Positions 8,908 through 18,800 of a stretch of 38,793 nucleotides of DNA are shown piece by piece. The position numbers and the translations under genes were made by a program. Position 1 is the first letter of the stretch, and each line of letters opens with the position of its first letter. A model generated the notes under the pieces. The model worked only from the letters and a program-made list of their open reading frames with translations. It ran no database searches and had not been told where the DNA came from. The DNA is from Ruminococcus sp. 210702-SL.1.03 (lineage in GTDB: Bacteria; Bacillota; Clostridia; Oscillospirales; Ruminococcaceae): assembly GCF_020559915.1 (NCBI RefSeq), contig NZ_JAJCLZ010000018.1, forward strand, positions 1-38,793, in the 5' to 3' direction.

Positions 8908-9729
8908 GTGATCGGATTGAGGATTATTGATGCAGTTGTTATTGTTCTAAAAGAAAACGGAAGTCTTACATCCAAAGAAGCCTATGAAAAAATAATCGAA
9001 AAAGGATTATACAATTTTGGAGCTAAAAATCCTGTAAATGTTGTAAATTCGGAAATACGTTGTCATTGTGAAGGCTTGAATTTTCCAAGCGCCTCTCCTG
9101 TTAAGTATTTCAAGATTACAGGTAAAAAAGGAAAGCACGACCTATATGCGGCAATTGATCCTAACGAACCGAATAGCGAAAACAATCCAAAGAAAATTAT
9201 ATATTCCGAAGAAAATCTTTTACCAGAGGAAAAGATTGATCAAACATATCTTTTTTATAAGAATGGCTTGAAAACCCAGATAAAAGACCGCATTCTTGCA
9301 TGCCACCCAAGTTTTTTTGAAAGCCTTGTTGTACATCTATTGCTTGAAATGGGATATGGCGTAAATGATTAAGCGGGAAAAGTAATTGGAAAATCACACG
9401 ATGGTGGTATCGACGGCGTAATATTTGAAGATAGATTAGGCTTGAGTAAAATATATATTCAAGCTAAGAGATATGATCCAAAGAATACGATTGGCAGGCA
9501 GATACTACAATCTTTTGTTGGTGCTATGCAGGATGTTCAGAAAGGAGTATTCATCACTACATCAACATTTACAAAAGAAGCGATAACTTATGCAGAAAAT
9601 CAACAACAAAAAAGTCTAAAACTTATCAATGGTGATCTGTTAGCCGATCTTATGATCACGTATGGTATAGGTCTTGAAAAAATTAAAACGTATACGGTAT
9701 ACAAGCTTAATGAAGATTACTTTGAATAA
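8908..9729 (+). pseudogene. HARE-HTH/Mrr-type restriction endonuclease split by an in-frame ochre codon
   Basis: The first 150 codons encode a HARE-HTH domain (start LRIIDAVVIVLKENG, then YNFGAKNPVNVVNSEIR). The frame then stops at TAA, 9370-9372, and continues in the same frame through the Mrr-type PD-(D/E)XK core: SHDGGIDG with the catalytic Asp, and YIQAKRY with the Gln-x-Lys. The full reading is 273 codons, the normal size for this family. A change of GAA to TAA would explain the stop. Starts are GTG at 8908 or, better placed for a GGATG-like site, TTG at 8917. The later in-frame TTG at 9442 would give a 95-aa fragment lacking the catalytic Asp, so re-initiation should not restore activity. 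The effector is probably inactive, or the stop is a sequencing error. Confidence 0.85.
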
Positions 9730-9769
9730 GTTTATACATTATAAGAATTATATGTAATGGGGTTTTATT

Positions 9770-12700
9770 ATGGCTTTAATGAAAGACAAGCAGCCGGACA
9801 ACTATGAGGGAGAAAAGAAAGTCTGGCAGTGCATAAAGGATAATCTACCAGAAGATATTCTCTGCTACTATAACAGAGAAGTAAAAGGCAGAGAATTCGA
9901 TTTCTGCCTACTTATAAAAGATGTTGGATTCATGATAATAGAAGTTAAAGGGTGGGACAAAAGCCATATCAGTGAAGTCGTTTCTCCTGACGAAATAATT
10001 ATGTCTAATGGAAGCATAGAAGATTCTCCAAAGAAACAGGCAAGATCGTATGCTTTTAAACTCAAAAACATAATGAATGAAAAGTATGGTATAAATCCAC
10101 TGGTCATGAATATGATCTGTTACCCTTTCCTCTCTGAAATCGACTATAATAAAATTGGGTTAAGTGTCGTTTCAGAACCGGAATACACTCTTTTCAAAGA
10201 AGACATTGAAAACAGCTACAACTTTTCGCGTAAAATACTTGGTGTTTATCAGGATTCGCAACAGCTGAATTTTGACAAAATGATTGGTGACAACTATGAT
10301 ACTGCAAGGCATCATTTTGAACCTACATATGTTGTGACTCCTTCTTCTCAAAATATTATTCCTTACTCTTGTCTGTCGGTATTCTCTAAAGGGCTAACTC
10401 TTACCAATATAAATGACATTATAACTTCATATTTTAAAGGAACCAAGCAGATAATATTCACACAAGGTGTTTCTGATCTTGAAGTTATAGCAAAACAATT
10501 ATCAGAAGCTCTGACCAAAAATCATATAATATTAAAAGAATGCAATCTTGCTATAAGCACATCTGGCAACACAGAAACCATTCTCACGATTGAAAACAAT
10601 AGACTTTCTTTATTTAATTTTGAAGCTTTCTTTATAAGCCAGGATATAGCTGCAAGTTCTTTCCAAGCATATAATGGCAAACTTTCGGAAGAGCAAGAAA
10701 ATATTCTTTTGACTATTGTGGCTGTTACAAACTTTAACATTGATCAATTTCATATTGAACATGCAGAAATTGGGCGAGATATTCAGGTCAAAGCCGGTGC
10801 CGGAACAGGAAAAACTTATTCTATGGTTTCAAGAGTAGCTTTTCTTTGTAGTCATGCTTCTAATTCCGGTGTATTTGACCCTGCAGCTGAAATAGCAATG
10901 CTTACTTTTACTGATGATGCAGCCATCAATATGAAATCAAGGCTTAAACAACTTTTTGTAAATTATTTTATACTTACCAATAATACGCAGTACCTTGAAA
11001 TGGTGACAAGTATTGAGAAAATGCGTATTTCTACTATTCATAGCTTTGCTAAGGAAATTATTTCGAATACTGCTATAACACTGGGCATTGGCACAGAGTT
11101 CGCTACTGTTATCGGAAAGTATGACAAACAAAAAATATTCGATCGACTTTTTACGGCTTATTTGGAAGGAGAAAACAAACACAATCCTATATTCTTTAAT
11201 GTTCTTCCGGTTAATATAGAGGATTTTCGTAAGCTGATGCTTGATATTTCTAATAAGCTTTATGAAAAAGGTTGTGACATAAAGACTCTCGATATGACTT
11301 CATGGGGAGATGCCCCAGATAACATGCCGTACCTAAATAGAATAATTGAAAAAGTAGTTGTAGAGACTGAAAAAGAGTACTCAAAGTTTCTTATAGACAA
11401 CAATGCAGTGGCATTGTCTGAATATATGATCCATCTCAACAAGTGCATAGATAATAAAGCATTTAACACCAATCTTTATGAATTCAAATATGTGTTTATA
11501 GATGAATTTCAAGATACGGATGATGCACAGATAGCATCATTTGTTGCTATGCAAAAAAAACTTGGATTCAATTTTTTCATTGTAGGTGATCTTAAACAGA
11601 GCATTTACCGTTTTCGTGGTGCGACTATGACTGCTTTTGAAAAAATGGGATGCAATAAAGAGAGGTGGCTTTCGTTCACTTTAAATCTTAATTACAGAAG
11701 TGACAAAAGACTCTTAGACAGTTTCGCTAAAACTTTTTCCTACATGAGCAGGATGGATCTGCTTAAATATGATCTAGCTACTGATGTTCTAAGAGGTATC
11801 AAATCTAATAACATTAGCGAAGATCTACTTGTTGTTCCGATTTCATATAACAATTCTGACAAAAATAATTCAACAAAATACTATGATATGCTATTCAACG
11901 TTATTGAACAACAACGGCAGAGAATTGAAATAGAAATGGGAACAAGAGAACTTTCGAAAAATGAACGAACCATAGCTATTCTAACAAGAAGCAACTATCA
12001 GATCAATGAAATTTTGAAAGAGGCTAAAAGAAGAGAAGTTGTTATAGAGAGTGACAACAACAGTGAACTTTATAGACTTGCACCGAGTACGGATTTGTGT
12101 CGACTGACATCGGCACTCTGCAATCCATATAACCCTACGTATCTTTTTGATCTTATTCACTCAAGGAATGTGAATATTATTTTTGATATTCGTTCTATAA
12201 TCGGTAAAACTGCTGATGAGAAAACAGATATCTTTATAGATTGCCTTGATAAATTTTATTATTCTGCTATGGGTAAGACATGGAAAGATCTTGTTCGTGA
12301 TATCCAAAAAGAGCCGGTACTGAAAACACTCAGGCTGATATATGAAGCTACGAAACCTTGGAGAGCTTATGCTCCATCAGATGAGTATATGCAGGAATAC
12401 TATCGTACAAACTATGAACTTATCTTTGAGGAATTGTCCAAGATGAATAAGAAGAGTTATCTTACCCTTGATTCAATTAATGAGTCTCTTCACATCAACA
12501 TAATGACAGGAACAGAAGCAAAATCGAGAGAGATCGACATTACTACTGATGATATAAGAGTTACCTGTCTTACTGTCCATAAATCAAAAGGTCTTGAATA
12601 TGGCACAGTTATTATGCCTGCTACAGATGCTGAAATCGACAAACTTCATATAAATGGACTTGAGGTATCATACATTAATGGTGAAATAGGATACAGCATT

Positions 12701-12895
12701 TTTACTAATGGTAAGCAATACTCTAATAGTTTTTATGAATCAAAAACGGAAATAAGAGAAATGATGATGGAAGAATCAAGAATACTCTATGTCGCAATGA
12801 CAAGAGCTATTGACAATTTCATTTGGTTCAATAATATCGATGCCAAGGGAAACAATTGGGGCAAAATGCTTGAGGAAATGAGCGGAGAGGTGTAA
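9770..12895 (+). CDS. NERD nuclease-domain plus UvrD/AddA-type helicase
   Basis: The 1041-aa protein starts with a NERD domain (about 10-150), a PD-(D/E)XK-like nuclease with E15, D44 and E58-V-K60 in the expected pattern. A complete superfamily 1A helicase follows: Walker A AGAGTGKT at 342-349, motif II DEFQD at 578-582, motif III VGDLKQSIYRFRG, motif IV NYRSD, motif V LTVHKSKGLEY and motif VI YVAMTRA near 1007. The chain ends soon after motif VI, so the usual C-terminal AddA nuclease domain is absent; the nuclease is at the front instead. The next gene, 4 bases downstream, looks like an AddB partner. I infer a helicase-nuclease that processes foreign DNA. GGGG about 8 bases before the ATG supports this start. 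Confidence 0.88.
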   Translation: MALMKDKQPDNYEGEKKVWQCIKDNLPEDILCYYNREVKGREFDFCLLIKDVGFMIIEVKGWDKSHISEVVSPDEIIMSNGSIEDSPKKQARSYAFKLKNIMNEKYGINPLVMNMICYPFLSEIDYNKIGLSVVSEPEYTLFKEDIENSYNFSRKILGVYQDSQQLNFDKMIGDNYDTARHHFEPTYVVTPSSQNIIPYSCLSVFSKGLTLTNINDIITSYFKGTKQIIFTQGVSDLEVIAKQLSEALTKNHIILKECNLAISTSGNTETILTIENNRLSLFNFEAFFISQDIAASSFQAYNGKLSEEQENILLTIVAVTNFNIDQFHIEHAEIGRDIQVKAGAGTGKTYSMVSRVAFLCSHASNSGVFDPAAEIAMLTFTDDAAINMKSRLKQLFVNYFILTNNTQYLEMVTSIEKMRISTIHSFAKEIISNTAITLGIGTEFATVIGKYDKQKIFDRLFTAYLEGENKHNPIFFNVLPVNIEDFRKLMLDISNKLYEKGCDIKTLDMTSWGDAPDNMPYLNRIIEKVVVETEKEYSKFLIDNNAVALSEYMIHLNKCIDNKAFNTNLYEFKYVFIDEFQDTDDAQIASFVAMQKKLGFNFFIVGDLKQSIYRFRGATMTAFEKMGCNKERWLSFTLNLNYRSDKRLLDSFAKTFSYMSRMDLLKYDLATDVLRGIKSNNISEDLLVVPISYNNSDKNNSTKYYDMLFNVIEQQRQRIEIEMGTRELSKNERTIAILTRSNYQINEILKEAKRREVVIESDNNSELYRLAPSTDLCRLTSALCNPYNPTYLFDLIHSRNVNIIFDIRSIIGKTADEKTDIFIDCLDKFYYSAMGKTWKDLVRDIQKEPVLKTLRLIYEATKPWRAYAPSDEYMQEYYRTNYELIFEELSKMNKKSYLTLDSINESLHINIMTGTEAKSREIDITTDDIRVTCLTVHKSKGLEYGTVIMPATDAEIDKLHINGLEVSYINGEIGYSIFTNGKQYSNSFYESKTEIREMMMEESRILYVAMTRAIDNFIWFNNIDAKGNNWGKMLEEMSGEV

Positions 12896-12899
12896 GAAT

Positions 12900-15491
12900 A
12901 TGGGTTTGAAAATATATACATACTCTAATCCTTATGAGATCAGACGTGAATCATACTGGAATGAGATAAAGGATTGCGCTCATTTTTGTGTTTCACAGAC
13001 TATGGTAAATGGTTTTGAAGATATTTATCCGTCACTTAAGGAAGGCGGTTATCTAACAACTATCCGTATATTGATCAACACGCTTTACTCCGACTGGGAA
13101 GATGAAAACATACGAGTGAAACAGATAATGGAAGTTGATAATGCCATTAATGCTCTCCCTCTTGACGAAGATGTGAACGGTAATTCCAGGCGATCCCTTG
13201 AATACAATACCAAATCGCTGGTTAAATGCATACGTCTTTTCAAAGAACTGGGACTTGATGCAAATAGCTTTGATACATCACGTCTGAACACAGATCAAAA
13301 ATATCTTATAGAAATATATAAGTATATTTCTAGCAGAGAAAAAACTTCCTTTGAATTTAAAAGACCTTTCTTATCAGAAATCATAGATGAAAAGATACTG
13401 GAAGCACTCAAAACCAAACATAAGAATTTTCCGTATGATAAACTTGATAGACATACTGTTGTTATCCACGGCATACATCAGTTTACACCTGCAATGCTGT
13501 GTGCCATTGAGGATATTTCACACTTCAAAAATGTAGTATTGCTTTTTAATTATCAGAAACAGTATGAATCAATCTATCAGACATGGACTAACATCTATTC
13601 TCTATTTGAAGAAGGAATAAAATACAGTGATGAACCTGAGTTTAAACCAGTTTCTCTACTGATTGATAGCTATCCTTGTAACACACTTGCTGACAATATT
13701 GGAACACTTTCAAATGGTAAGCTTGAAGTTAGGCCAGAAATCCTTAATAATATTGAGGTTATCGAATTTGAGAATACTACGGAGTTTGCTGGTTACTGTG
13801 CTAAACTTTTTGAAAACGCACGTAAAGTAAATAAACATAATGGCTCTCATAATCCAGTTCTATATGATATGTCAGAACAATTGTATTCGGCGTCTGGCAA
13901 GGTTAATGACATACTTAGAGCATATTTCCCTGAACAATTTGGCGAACGCCATTTCCTTGATTATCCTATTGGTCACTTTTTCGTTGCAGTTGTAGAAATG
14001 TGGGACAATGAAAATGAGAGTGTCAAAGTTGAGGATATGTCTCTTATCAAGGATTGTTTTGAATCGGGAATCATCAAAGAAAATGTTCCTGGGGAACTTC
14101 TCAATACATTCAATACTATAGAACCGTATATTGAAAAAGAAACAACACTTGTTGGCATTATAAGTTCTCTTAAAAGGCTTCGAAAGTATGTAAATCCGTC
14201 TGATAAGAAACTCCAGCGTATAGGATATCTTAATACCAGCAAAGAGAAGCTTGACATACTTAGGACAGCACTTCAAGAACTAAATGAAATAGTTATCAGT
14301 TTCTTCTCTGATTTTAGTAGTGGTGGTGATAACTTCAACCGTTTCTACAGGCGTATTCATGATTTTATTGTTAAACGAACGCAAGATCTGGAGTCTCTTG
14401 ATAAGGAGATGAAAGAGGTTATTTGCAAACTTCTTGATCGTATGAATAAAATAGATCTACCTGATACAGGCACATTTACATGTCTGAAACAAACAATGTC
14501 GTTTTATCTTAGTCAAGATGATAATCTAATGCATGGGGCAAACTGGATTGTAAGAGATTTTGAGCAGATAGATGGTGATATTCTTAGAAGTAGCAAACAA
14601 AAAGCAGAGAAAACTTGTTATCATTTTTGTTGTCTTAGTGACAGCGATATATGTGCAGCTAATGACGAACGGCTTCCTTGGCCTCTCGATATTAACTTTT
14701 TTGAATATTCTTATGAGCCATTAGAAAAAAACTATCAAATATTCCTTAAGTCTAAAATGGAATTTAAGAATTTCAAACGTTATACTTTACTTTACGGATT
14801 AGAATTTAACCGCATCGGTTGTAAACTTAGTTATGTCAAGACTGTTGATCATAAAAATAACGAATTATATCACCTAATAAAGATGCTAGGAATTAAAGTG
14901 AGAAAATATCATAGTGATACTGTTGATAGCTATATTCCGCATTTGAAGTATAGTAATCCGACAGGAGAGCATTATCCAAAGGATAATGAAGGCGTTGATA
15001 AAATCAAATATAGTATGTGTCCATATAGATTTGCTCTTGAAAGTGTTGTGCAAGGTAAAACTATTTTCAGAGAAAGATTTCTTGTAGTATTCTATATGAG
15101 AGTCTTATTGCAAAATGCTATTCTCACTAACTACGTTGGAAAGAGATTAAACGAAAATGAACTTAAAAACATTATTATTGAAGAATACCAAATTCTTGAT
15201 GATAAGTTTAAGATTTCAAATGAATATGAAAAATCCCAAATAATCTCAGAATTGTATAAGTATCTTGTAGGATATCTCAGAAAGCATAACAGTTTTAACA
15301 AACCATCTGACATCCATAGATTCAGGGATGACTTTTTGGTAGTAAAATTAGACGATTTTATAAGGAATGCAATGGGTATTGATCTTGAGGTTATTATAAA
15401 TAACGACGAAGAAAGATACAAAGATAATCGAGGTGTACATTGCAAATATTGTTCGAGTAAGGACATTTGTTTGCGAATAGCACAAAATTAA
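12900..15491 (+). CDS. AddB-like protein with four-cysteine Fe-S motif, nuclease motifs not seen
   Basis: The 863-aa protein has an N-terminal half reminiscent of the inactive helicase of AddB (for example VIHGIHQFTPAMLCAIED around 190). At the end it has C707 in MCPYRF, then C848, C851 and C857 in CKYCSSKDIC. That spacing, C-x2-C-x5-C after a distant first Cys, is the AddB/Cas4 Fe-S arrangement that staples the nuclease fold. Between C707 and C848 I see no GxxDR or DxK nuclease residues, and the segment is short, so the domain may only hold structure. Following the UvrD-type gene by 4 bases, it is probably its partner subunit. Family assignment is by motif only. Confidence 0.65.
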   Translation: MGLKIYTYSNPYEIRRESYWNEIKDCAHFCVSQTMVNGFEDIYPSLKEGGYLTTIRILINTLYSDWEDENIRVKQIMEVDNAINALPLDEDVNGNSRRSLEYNTKSLVKCIRLFKELGLDANSFDTSRLNTDQKYLIEIYKYISSREKTSFEFKRPFLSEIIDEKILEALKTKHKNFPYDKLDRHTVVIHGIHQFTPAMLCAIEDISHFKNVVLLFNYQKQYESIYQTWTNIYSLFEEGIKYSDEPEFKPVSLLIDSYPCNTLADNIGTLSNGKLEVRPEILNNIEVIEFENTTEFAGYCAKLFENARKVNKHNGSHNPVLYDMSEQLYSASGKVNDILRAYFPEQFGERHFLDYPIGHFFVAVVEMWDNENESVKVEDMSLIKDCFESGIIKENVPGELLNTFNTIEPYIEKETTLVGIISSLKRLRKYVNPSDKKLQRIGYLNTSKEKLDILRTALQELNEIVISFFSDFSSGGDNFNRFYRRIHDFIVKRTQDLESLDKEMKEVICKLLDRMNKIDLPDTGTFTCLKQTMSFYLSQDDNLMHGANWIVRDFEQIDGDILRSSKQKAEKTCYHFCCLSDSDICAANDERLPWPLDINFFEYSYEPLEKNYQIFLKSKMEFKNFKRYTLLYGLEFNRIGCKLSYVKTVDHKNNELYHLIKMLGIKVRKYHSDTVDSYIPHLKYSNPTGEHYPKDNEGVDKIKYSMCPYRFALESVVQGKTIFRERFLVVFYMRVLLQNAILTNYVGKRLNENELKNIIIEEYQILDDKFKISNEYEKSQIISELYKYLVGYLRKHNSFNKPSDIHRFRDDFLVVKLDDFIRNAMGIDLEVIINNDEERYKDNRGVHCKYCSSKDICLRIAQN

Positions 15492-15509
15492 GCTTTAGGT
15501 GGTGATGAT

Positions 15510-18500
15510 ATGCTGAAAATAGGAATGTATGTCAGATGTTCGATTGATGTTGAACATCCCAATGAACCAAGAGATTTCATTTCAGGTAGAATAGTTGAGA
15601 TCAACGATTTTTCCGAGGTAGCCAAAGTGGAATTTTTTGATCTTTTAAATCTTAGAAAATATTATGATGTTCCCAAAACACTGGAATTTCCTTTATCAAA
15701 GCTTAATCATTGCATACTTAGAAATGGTTCTCTTGCTGAATACAACGGAAATATGCATCATATTATCCAGCACAATATTGATAAGAGTAATAACTTTATC
15801 TACTATTATCTGACTTCTGACACTAGCACAGTATTGAAGATTTGTGAAAAAGATATTAAGGCCACATTTAATTCAAATGATGTATCACCACTGTCACAAT
15901 TAAAGCGCTTTGAGTTTCAAAATCCTATGTGGTATTTTGGCAGAAGTGCAGTCAATAACGCTATTCATACTATCGATAATGCTTTCTACGGATTTAAGGA
16001 ACTTGCTGGTTGTAAGATATTTTTAAAGCCATACCAGCTTAAAACAGTTATGTGTTGCCTTTCCGAACCCAGTTGCAGATATATGATAGCTGATGAGGTG
16101 GGTCTTGGTAAGACGATAGAGGCCGCTTCTGTTTTAAAGGTGTATTTATCAGATAAGAAAAATAAAAAAGTACTTGTATGTGTTCCTGACGCATTGGTTG
16201 AACAGTGGAAGACAGAGCTTGCTTTTAAGTTTAGGCTGTTCAATGGTGACAATCTAAGCGGAAACAATATAAAAATAACTCCGATGAGTCAGATAACGAT
16301 GACAAATGACAAATATGATTTTATTATTATTGATGAAGTACACTCTGTTCTGGGCAATGATTGCCGCTATGAAACGATGCTAAAACTTAGTCGTACTGCC
16401 AATAATGTAATAATGCTCAGTGCTACACCTGTTCAAAGTCGTAGCGAAGAATATCACAAACTTCTTTCGCTGATCCAGCCTGAAAGATATTCTGATATGG
16501 GAGAAGAAGAATTTACTGGCTTACTTGAATTACAAAATAAAATAGTCCGCAAAGTACATTCTGCGATAGAGTATCTTGAAGATTATAAAGAAGTTATAAG
16601 GGATTCTGATAATGAACATAATGAAGATACTCGCGAAGCATTTGACGAACTTGTTGATACACTTGAGGATATAGCTGGAAAAACAAAAGATAAAATGATC
16701 GAAGAAGATATTGAAAAACTCAATTATGAAGCAGATAATTTTTCCTTGATAAATCTCGAAAGGATGGTTGCGTATATCTGTGAGGCATACCAAATTGAAA
16801 AATGTGTAATACGCAACAGAAAGAAACCAGAAGACACAAACAACAGAGTTCTTAAAGAGATATCCTATGAAATGGATTCTGACTTCAATAATACAGAATT
16901 TAGGGTTTATTCATTACTTTCTGAATGGATATCTAGTAATAACTTCAACAAAAAAGAGTTTGATACAATGATACTGCCTCTTATCAGTGCATTTTTTAGT
17001 TCATCAGAGGCATTTTCTGATGAGCTGAAAAGGATCCCTTCTGTTCCTGTTGAAATCAGAAGATTGACTGATAAATGGATATCAGAAGACATAAAAACAA
17101 TTGAAAAAATAAGAAGTATTCTGGATGACCCTGTGGATTTTATGTCAAGAATGGTTACCATCTGTGATTATCTAGAACAGGAAGCTTACGATAAAAAGGT
17201 ACTTGTATTCACACATTTTACCGGAACGCATAAGCTGTTTCGTAGATTGTTGACCAAAGTATTTGGTGAAGAACATTGTGCTTTTTTCTGTGAAGGGATG
17301 TCACCTGATGAACTGGAACTTAATACTTACCGTTTCCAAAATGAACCTGGTTACCGTATAATGCTTTCTGATGAAAGCGGTGGTGAAGGCAGAAACTTCC
17401 AAAAAGCAGATGAGCTTATTTGTATAGACCTTCCATGGAGCGCTAATACACTTGAACAACGTATAGGACGTCTTGACAGAATAGGAAGAGACAAAACTAA
17501 AGATGTAGTTTCTGTAATAGTTTATGCAAATGACTCTGTAGAAAAGGATCTTGCTGATATATGGAACAAGGGTCTTAATATGTTCAATAAATCACAAAGT
17601 GGTCTTGAAATCATAATGAATGATATTGATGAACAGATAAGAAACGCCGTTATGAGTGATTTCAAATATGGTTTAGCTTCTATTGTTGATGACATGATCG
17701 ATGAAATCAAAAAGATAGAAAAGCGTGTAAAAGAAGAACGGCATTTTGACATAACAGCATACGCATATCAACACATAAATAGCGAAATTGAGAAAACTGT
17801 AAAGCGCTATAATGAAAATGAGAGAGAGCTGTTCCGCAATTCTATGATGTCATGGTCACATCTTGCTGGATTTCACGGAAATAAAGTTGTGGATGATGTA
17901 GTGAGATTTAATGCATCATCTTTCTCACCTAAATCAGCATACAACACACTGTTTGTTCCTCCTGATATGGATGCAATTATAAATGATAAACTAAATCAGA
18001 TGCAAAACCACATAAGAGTGCTTAATGGTGATAAAGCTATACAGAATGATAGCTACTCTATTCAGGGAACGTTTGAACGTAATTTGGCTTTAGAGAATGA
18101 TTACCTTCATTTCTTTGCACCTGGTGATGGGATTTTTGACAGTATAGTGAACAATGCCGTATCTGCATATAAAGGAAGGTGTGCTGCTGTTGCTATTCGC
18201 AGCGAAATTAACTGGGAAGGGTTTGCGTTTAATTGGTATATTACTCCTGATGAACTACTTTTACTACAGAATGGTATTTCATTAAAACAGATCAATCAAT
18301 ACCGTGGTTTTCTTTCTTCGAAAATAATCAGCACATATATATCTATGGATAGAATGTGTGTAGAAACAGACCGCAGTGTTATAAGAGAATTTGAAAAATA
18401 TTTCAACATACCAGTATCACAACTGAAAAATTATGTTGCAAACTTTGGCAAGCGCACGCCTTCAAATGATTTTCTTGATATAAGTAGAAAATTTGCAAGT

Positions 18501-18800
18501 TCAAATCTACTGTGGTTTAAAAGAACTCATTCTGTCGGAGAATGGGTAAGCAAAGTAACAGCTTGTCATGATGTTGCAAAAAAACAGGCTATTCAAGAGT
18601 TTCATAAACTCAGACGAATAGATCTTCTAAGTGATACGCTTAATAGAGAATACAGCTCAATATGTGTCTCAGCAGAATATTTCCATAGAGATATTGACCT
18701 TACAGAGAAAATGAGAGTAAATGAGCTAATACTTAAATCATTTACTAAACCGAGAATCGTGCTCGATTCAACATGTTACATAAGGATGATTAATCGATGA
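15510..18800 (+). CDS. dpdE: SNF2-family helicase, DpdE-like
   Basis: The 1096-aa protein is a superfamily 2 SNF2/RapA-type translocase: motif I DEVGLGKTIEAA with K201, motif II DEVH at 275-278, motif III LSATPVQSR, motif IV VLVFTHFTG, and motifs V-VI SGGEGRNFQ and QRIGRLDRIGR at 650-660. About 400 residues follow with no recognised domain. Length, domain plan and the genes that follow (RecQ-like, small, ATPase) match DpdE of the Dpd DNA modification island. The AGGTGGTGATG ribosome binding site fixes the ATG at 15510. The stop overlaps the next start by 4 bases. DpdE is placed by order and size, so the name is tentative; the SNF2 call is firm. Confidence 0.88.
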   Translation: MLKIGMYVRCSIDVEHPNEPRDFISGRIVEINDFSEVAKVEFFDLLNLRKYYDVPKTLEFPLSKLNHCILRNGSLAEYNGNMHHIIQHNIDKSNNFIYYYLTSDTSTVLKICEKDIKATFNSNDVSPLSQLKRFEFQNPMWYFGRSAVNNAIHTIDNAFYGFKELAGCKIFLKPYQLKTVMCCLSEPSCRYMIADEVGLGKTIEAASVLKVYLSDKKNKKVLVCVPDALVEQWKTELAFKFRLFNGDNLSGNNIKITPMSQITMTNDKYDFIIIDEVHSVLGNDCRYETMLKLSRTANNVIMLSATPVQSRSEEYHKLLSLIQPERYSDMGEEEFTGLLELQNKIVRKVHSAIEYLEDYKEVIRDSDNEHNEDTREAFDELVDTLEDIAGKTKDKMIEEDIEKLNYEADNFSLINLERMVAYICEAYQIEKCVIRNRKKPEDTNNRVLKEISYEMDSDFNNTEFRVYSLLSEWISSNNFNKKEFDTMILPLISAFFSSSEAFSDELKRIPSVPVEIRRLTDKWISEDIKTIEKIRSILDDPVDFMSRMVTICDYLEQEAYDKKVLVFTHFTGTHKLFRRLLTKVFGEEHCAFFCEGMSPDELELNTYRFQNEPGYRIMLSDESGGEGRNFQKADELICIDLPWSANTLEQRIGRLDRIGRDKTKDVVSVIVYANDSVEKDLADIWNKGLNMFNKSQSGLEIIMNDIDEQIRNAVMSDFKYGLASIVDDMIDEIKKIEKRVKEERHFDITAYAYQHINSEIEKTVKRYNENERELFRNSMMSWSHLAGFHGNKVVDDVVRFNASSFSPKSAYNTLFVPPDMDAIINDKLNQMQNHIRVLNGDKAIQNDSYSIQGTFERNLALENDYLHFFAPGDGIFDSIVNNAVSAYKGRCAAVAIRSEINWEGFAFNWYITPDELLLLQNGISLKQINQYRGFLSSKIISTYISMDRMCVETDRSVIREFEKYFNIPVSQLKNYVANFGKRTPSNDFLDISRKFASSNLLWFKRTHSVGEWVSKVTACHDVAKKQAIQEFHKLRRIDLLSDTLNREYSSICVSAEYFHRDIDLTEKMRVNELILKSFTKPRIVLDSTCYIRMINR

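Noticed and set aside
944..9372. Stop-codon reassignment or programmed readthrough at the two in-frame stops
   Set aside because: The two stops are different codons (TAG and TAA), and nearby intact genes end with both, for example dndA with TAG and dndD with TAA.
9442..9729. Independent 95-aa nuclease gene starting at TTG
   Set aside because: Same frame as the upstream HARE-HTH segment and begins after the catalytic GIDG motif, with no ribosome binding site, so it is the tail of a split gene.
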